NCBI GenBank assembly: GCA_028023455.1
Contig: JAQFVV010012398.1
Span: 10,219,160-10,283,159 of the forward strand
Reading direction: 5' to 3'
DNA length: 64,000 bases
Source of the DNA: Epiperipatus broadwayi
Lineage: Eukaryota; Onychophora; Udeonychophora; Euonychophora; Peripatidae
Shown: positions 62,601 through 64,000 of the stretch, one piece after another
How the letters are laid out: the number at the start of each line of letters is the position of its first letter
How positions within the stretch are numbered: position 1 is the stretch's first letter
The notes under the pieces: generated by a model
Databases searched by the model: none
Seen by the model: only the letters and a program-made list of their open reading frames with translations
Told to the model about the DNA's origin: nothing
Translations under genes and position numbers: made by a program

Positions 62601-64000
62601 AAATTTTTAAAAATAGATAAAAATCACACCAAAATAAATTGTTTTTGTACATATTATATATTTTTTTGTAACTATATACAAATTTTTTCAAATATTTCAT
62701 TTCAAATTGTATGTGCTTAGCAGTAAAATATTAAGAAATATAAATTTGTATATTGATTTAGGCATAGAAAAACCAAATAATGACTTGCATCAAATTTTAG
62801 TCTGAAGTAGGGTATATAAAAAGGTTTTTTGCCATTGCTCAATTTTTAATCAAAGGAATTTACATTTTCAAACAATCAATATAAAAATTCTAATACTTTT
62901 TTTAACCTATAAATAAACTATGAAATAAAATTGGAATATAAACTTATTCATAAAGTCATTAATTCCAAATACATACTACAATCATTCACAAGTTATATTT
63001 CTAAAGAATCATTGTAAACTAAATTGCAAACAATACTCAATTTCTTGTAACAATGGCAATATAATGGACAGACAAAAATAGAGATTCTCAGCATCACATA
63101 GTTAATAGTTCTTTATGGACTTATTAAAAATTATTACAATTCTCATCTTGATTGTTATTTGAAATTGTAGACTGGCTTGATTGATAATTATAAAAATCAT
63201 CACTAATATAAAGCTTAGAGTTTTTGATGGTTCATGTTTGATTTACTTACCATATAACAATCAGAAGATAAAAGTGGTAATCTTTAGTCTTGAGACAAAA
63301 AAGTGAATGTTATTTAACAAATTTATTAAAAATGGCTCTTTAGGAATCTGACTTATGAATTATTTTATTAACAGATTTGGAATTACTTGCTCTAATTATA
63401 TTCTCAGTATTATACATTTAATAGCTATAATTTATTTATAAGCTTATTAAAATTTTAATCTGATAGAGACCATAATATTACTTTATTTTTGATGTTATTA
63501 GACTCTTTGAAAGTGTAAAATATGATTCACCAGTACTTTCTAAATCCTAATTACATTGTTATTTCACTATTTTTTATGCTTTTTTAACAACAATATTTTA
63601 TTTTTGTATAAATTATTACAATTTGATTTACAGGTACAAATTTTTTGCATTCACAATTTTGACACCAACTACTTCAGATAGGGAATTGTGATCAAACATC
63701 AGAACTAGAATAGCATAGCATACACATATCAATATGACCATGCTAAGGTTAACTCATGTTAATTCTTTTTGGAGCATGAAATGAAGCACGACCACTCCAC
63801 TGATTCAATAAAACCTAGGACTGTATGTTCTGAATAAAAGAAGCATGACATATTTCTAACAATTCCAATGCTATTAATAAAAAAGAATATTGCATTCCCT
63901 TATATAAAAAAATTGTCCATTTAACATTTCATTTATATGTACATGTTATTTAAATATCATTTCAGATACTTGAGGATAAATAAGACTGACTTTAGAAGAC
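59458..64000. other. Gene-free AT-rich DNA with microsatellites
   Basis: T/G-rich duplicated words at 59458-59570, a CA then TA run at about 59613-59649 and poly-C at about 61302-61313. An inverted pair, 62388-62413 and 63339-63364 (25 of 26 identical as reverse complements), encloses 925 bp. No gene recognised on either strand. Confidence 0.55.

Noticed and set aside
62560-62620. Words resembling a hAT end (AGGGGTCGCAAAATTTTT)
   Set aside because: No CAG-type terminus, partner end or target duplication could be found.
1-64000. CRISPR array, bacterial operons or rRNA genes
   Set aside because: No regularly spaced short repeats, no bacterial gene layout and no rRNA sequence; the content is eukaryotic.

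Overview
This is a very AT-rich stretch of animal nuclear DNA made almost entirely of decayed mobile elements. I found no convincing host protein-coding gene, rRNA or functional tRNA. The element mix (Penelope-like elements, hAT and piggyBac DNA transposons, an RTE-type LINE, a Ty3/Gypsy retrotransposon, tRNA-derived SINE-like pieces) and the many CA, TA, GATA-type and ATG microsatellites indicate a metazoan. A lophotrochozoan such as a cephalopod mollusc would fit, but nothing here fixes the species.

Layout. 0-10 kb: AT-rich DNA with a non-autonomous hAT element (305-1107), a 3 x 133-bp tandem repeat (6561-6957), and a TATA box followed by a short ATG reading frame that ends at a GT dinucleotide (8171-8421). 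10.5-13.6 kb: a palindromic MITE, then two Penelope-like elements (PLE-1 on +, PLE-2 on -), each flanked by an inverted copy of its own 3' end that contains a hammerhead-like fold. 16.3-23.5 kb: a Ty3/Gypsy relic whose integrase is split by a 2.9-kb hAT element. 24.1-27.7 kb: two diverged copies of a roughly 500-bp repeat facing each other. 28.4-31.9 kb: a second, older hAT element with a 248-bp internal tandem duplication. 35.7-36.7 kb: an old RTE relic. 37.2-37.6 kb: an inverted repeat with a PLE-like tail. 38.5-39.1 and 41.15-41.9 kb: two copies of a TTAA-flanked piggyBac-like MITE, the second nested in PLE-3 (40.8-43.6 kb), which itself sits in a 237-bp tandem duplication that preserves the empty site. 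43.8-44.8 kb: a piggyBac relic. 50.6 kb: a tRNA-derived SINE. 52.1-53.0 kb: a long near-perfect hairpin with a PLE-like tail. 53.1-59.3 kb: a larger piggyBac copy, interrupted by a nearly intact RTE LINE on the minus strand, whose right end lies at a TTAA inside an older non-LTR reverse transcriptase. 59.5-64 kb: AT-rich DNA without recognisable genes.

The elements form nested layers (LINE RT < piggyBac < RTE; Gypsy < hAT; tandem duplication < PLE < piggyBac MITE), so relative insertion ages can be read from the sequence. The most interesting recurring signal is the set of inverted Penelope-like 3' ends with hammerhead-like cores. In PLE-2 the two arms have decayed in complementary ways: one keeps the catalytic core and the other keeps stem I.
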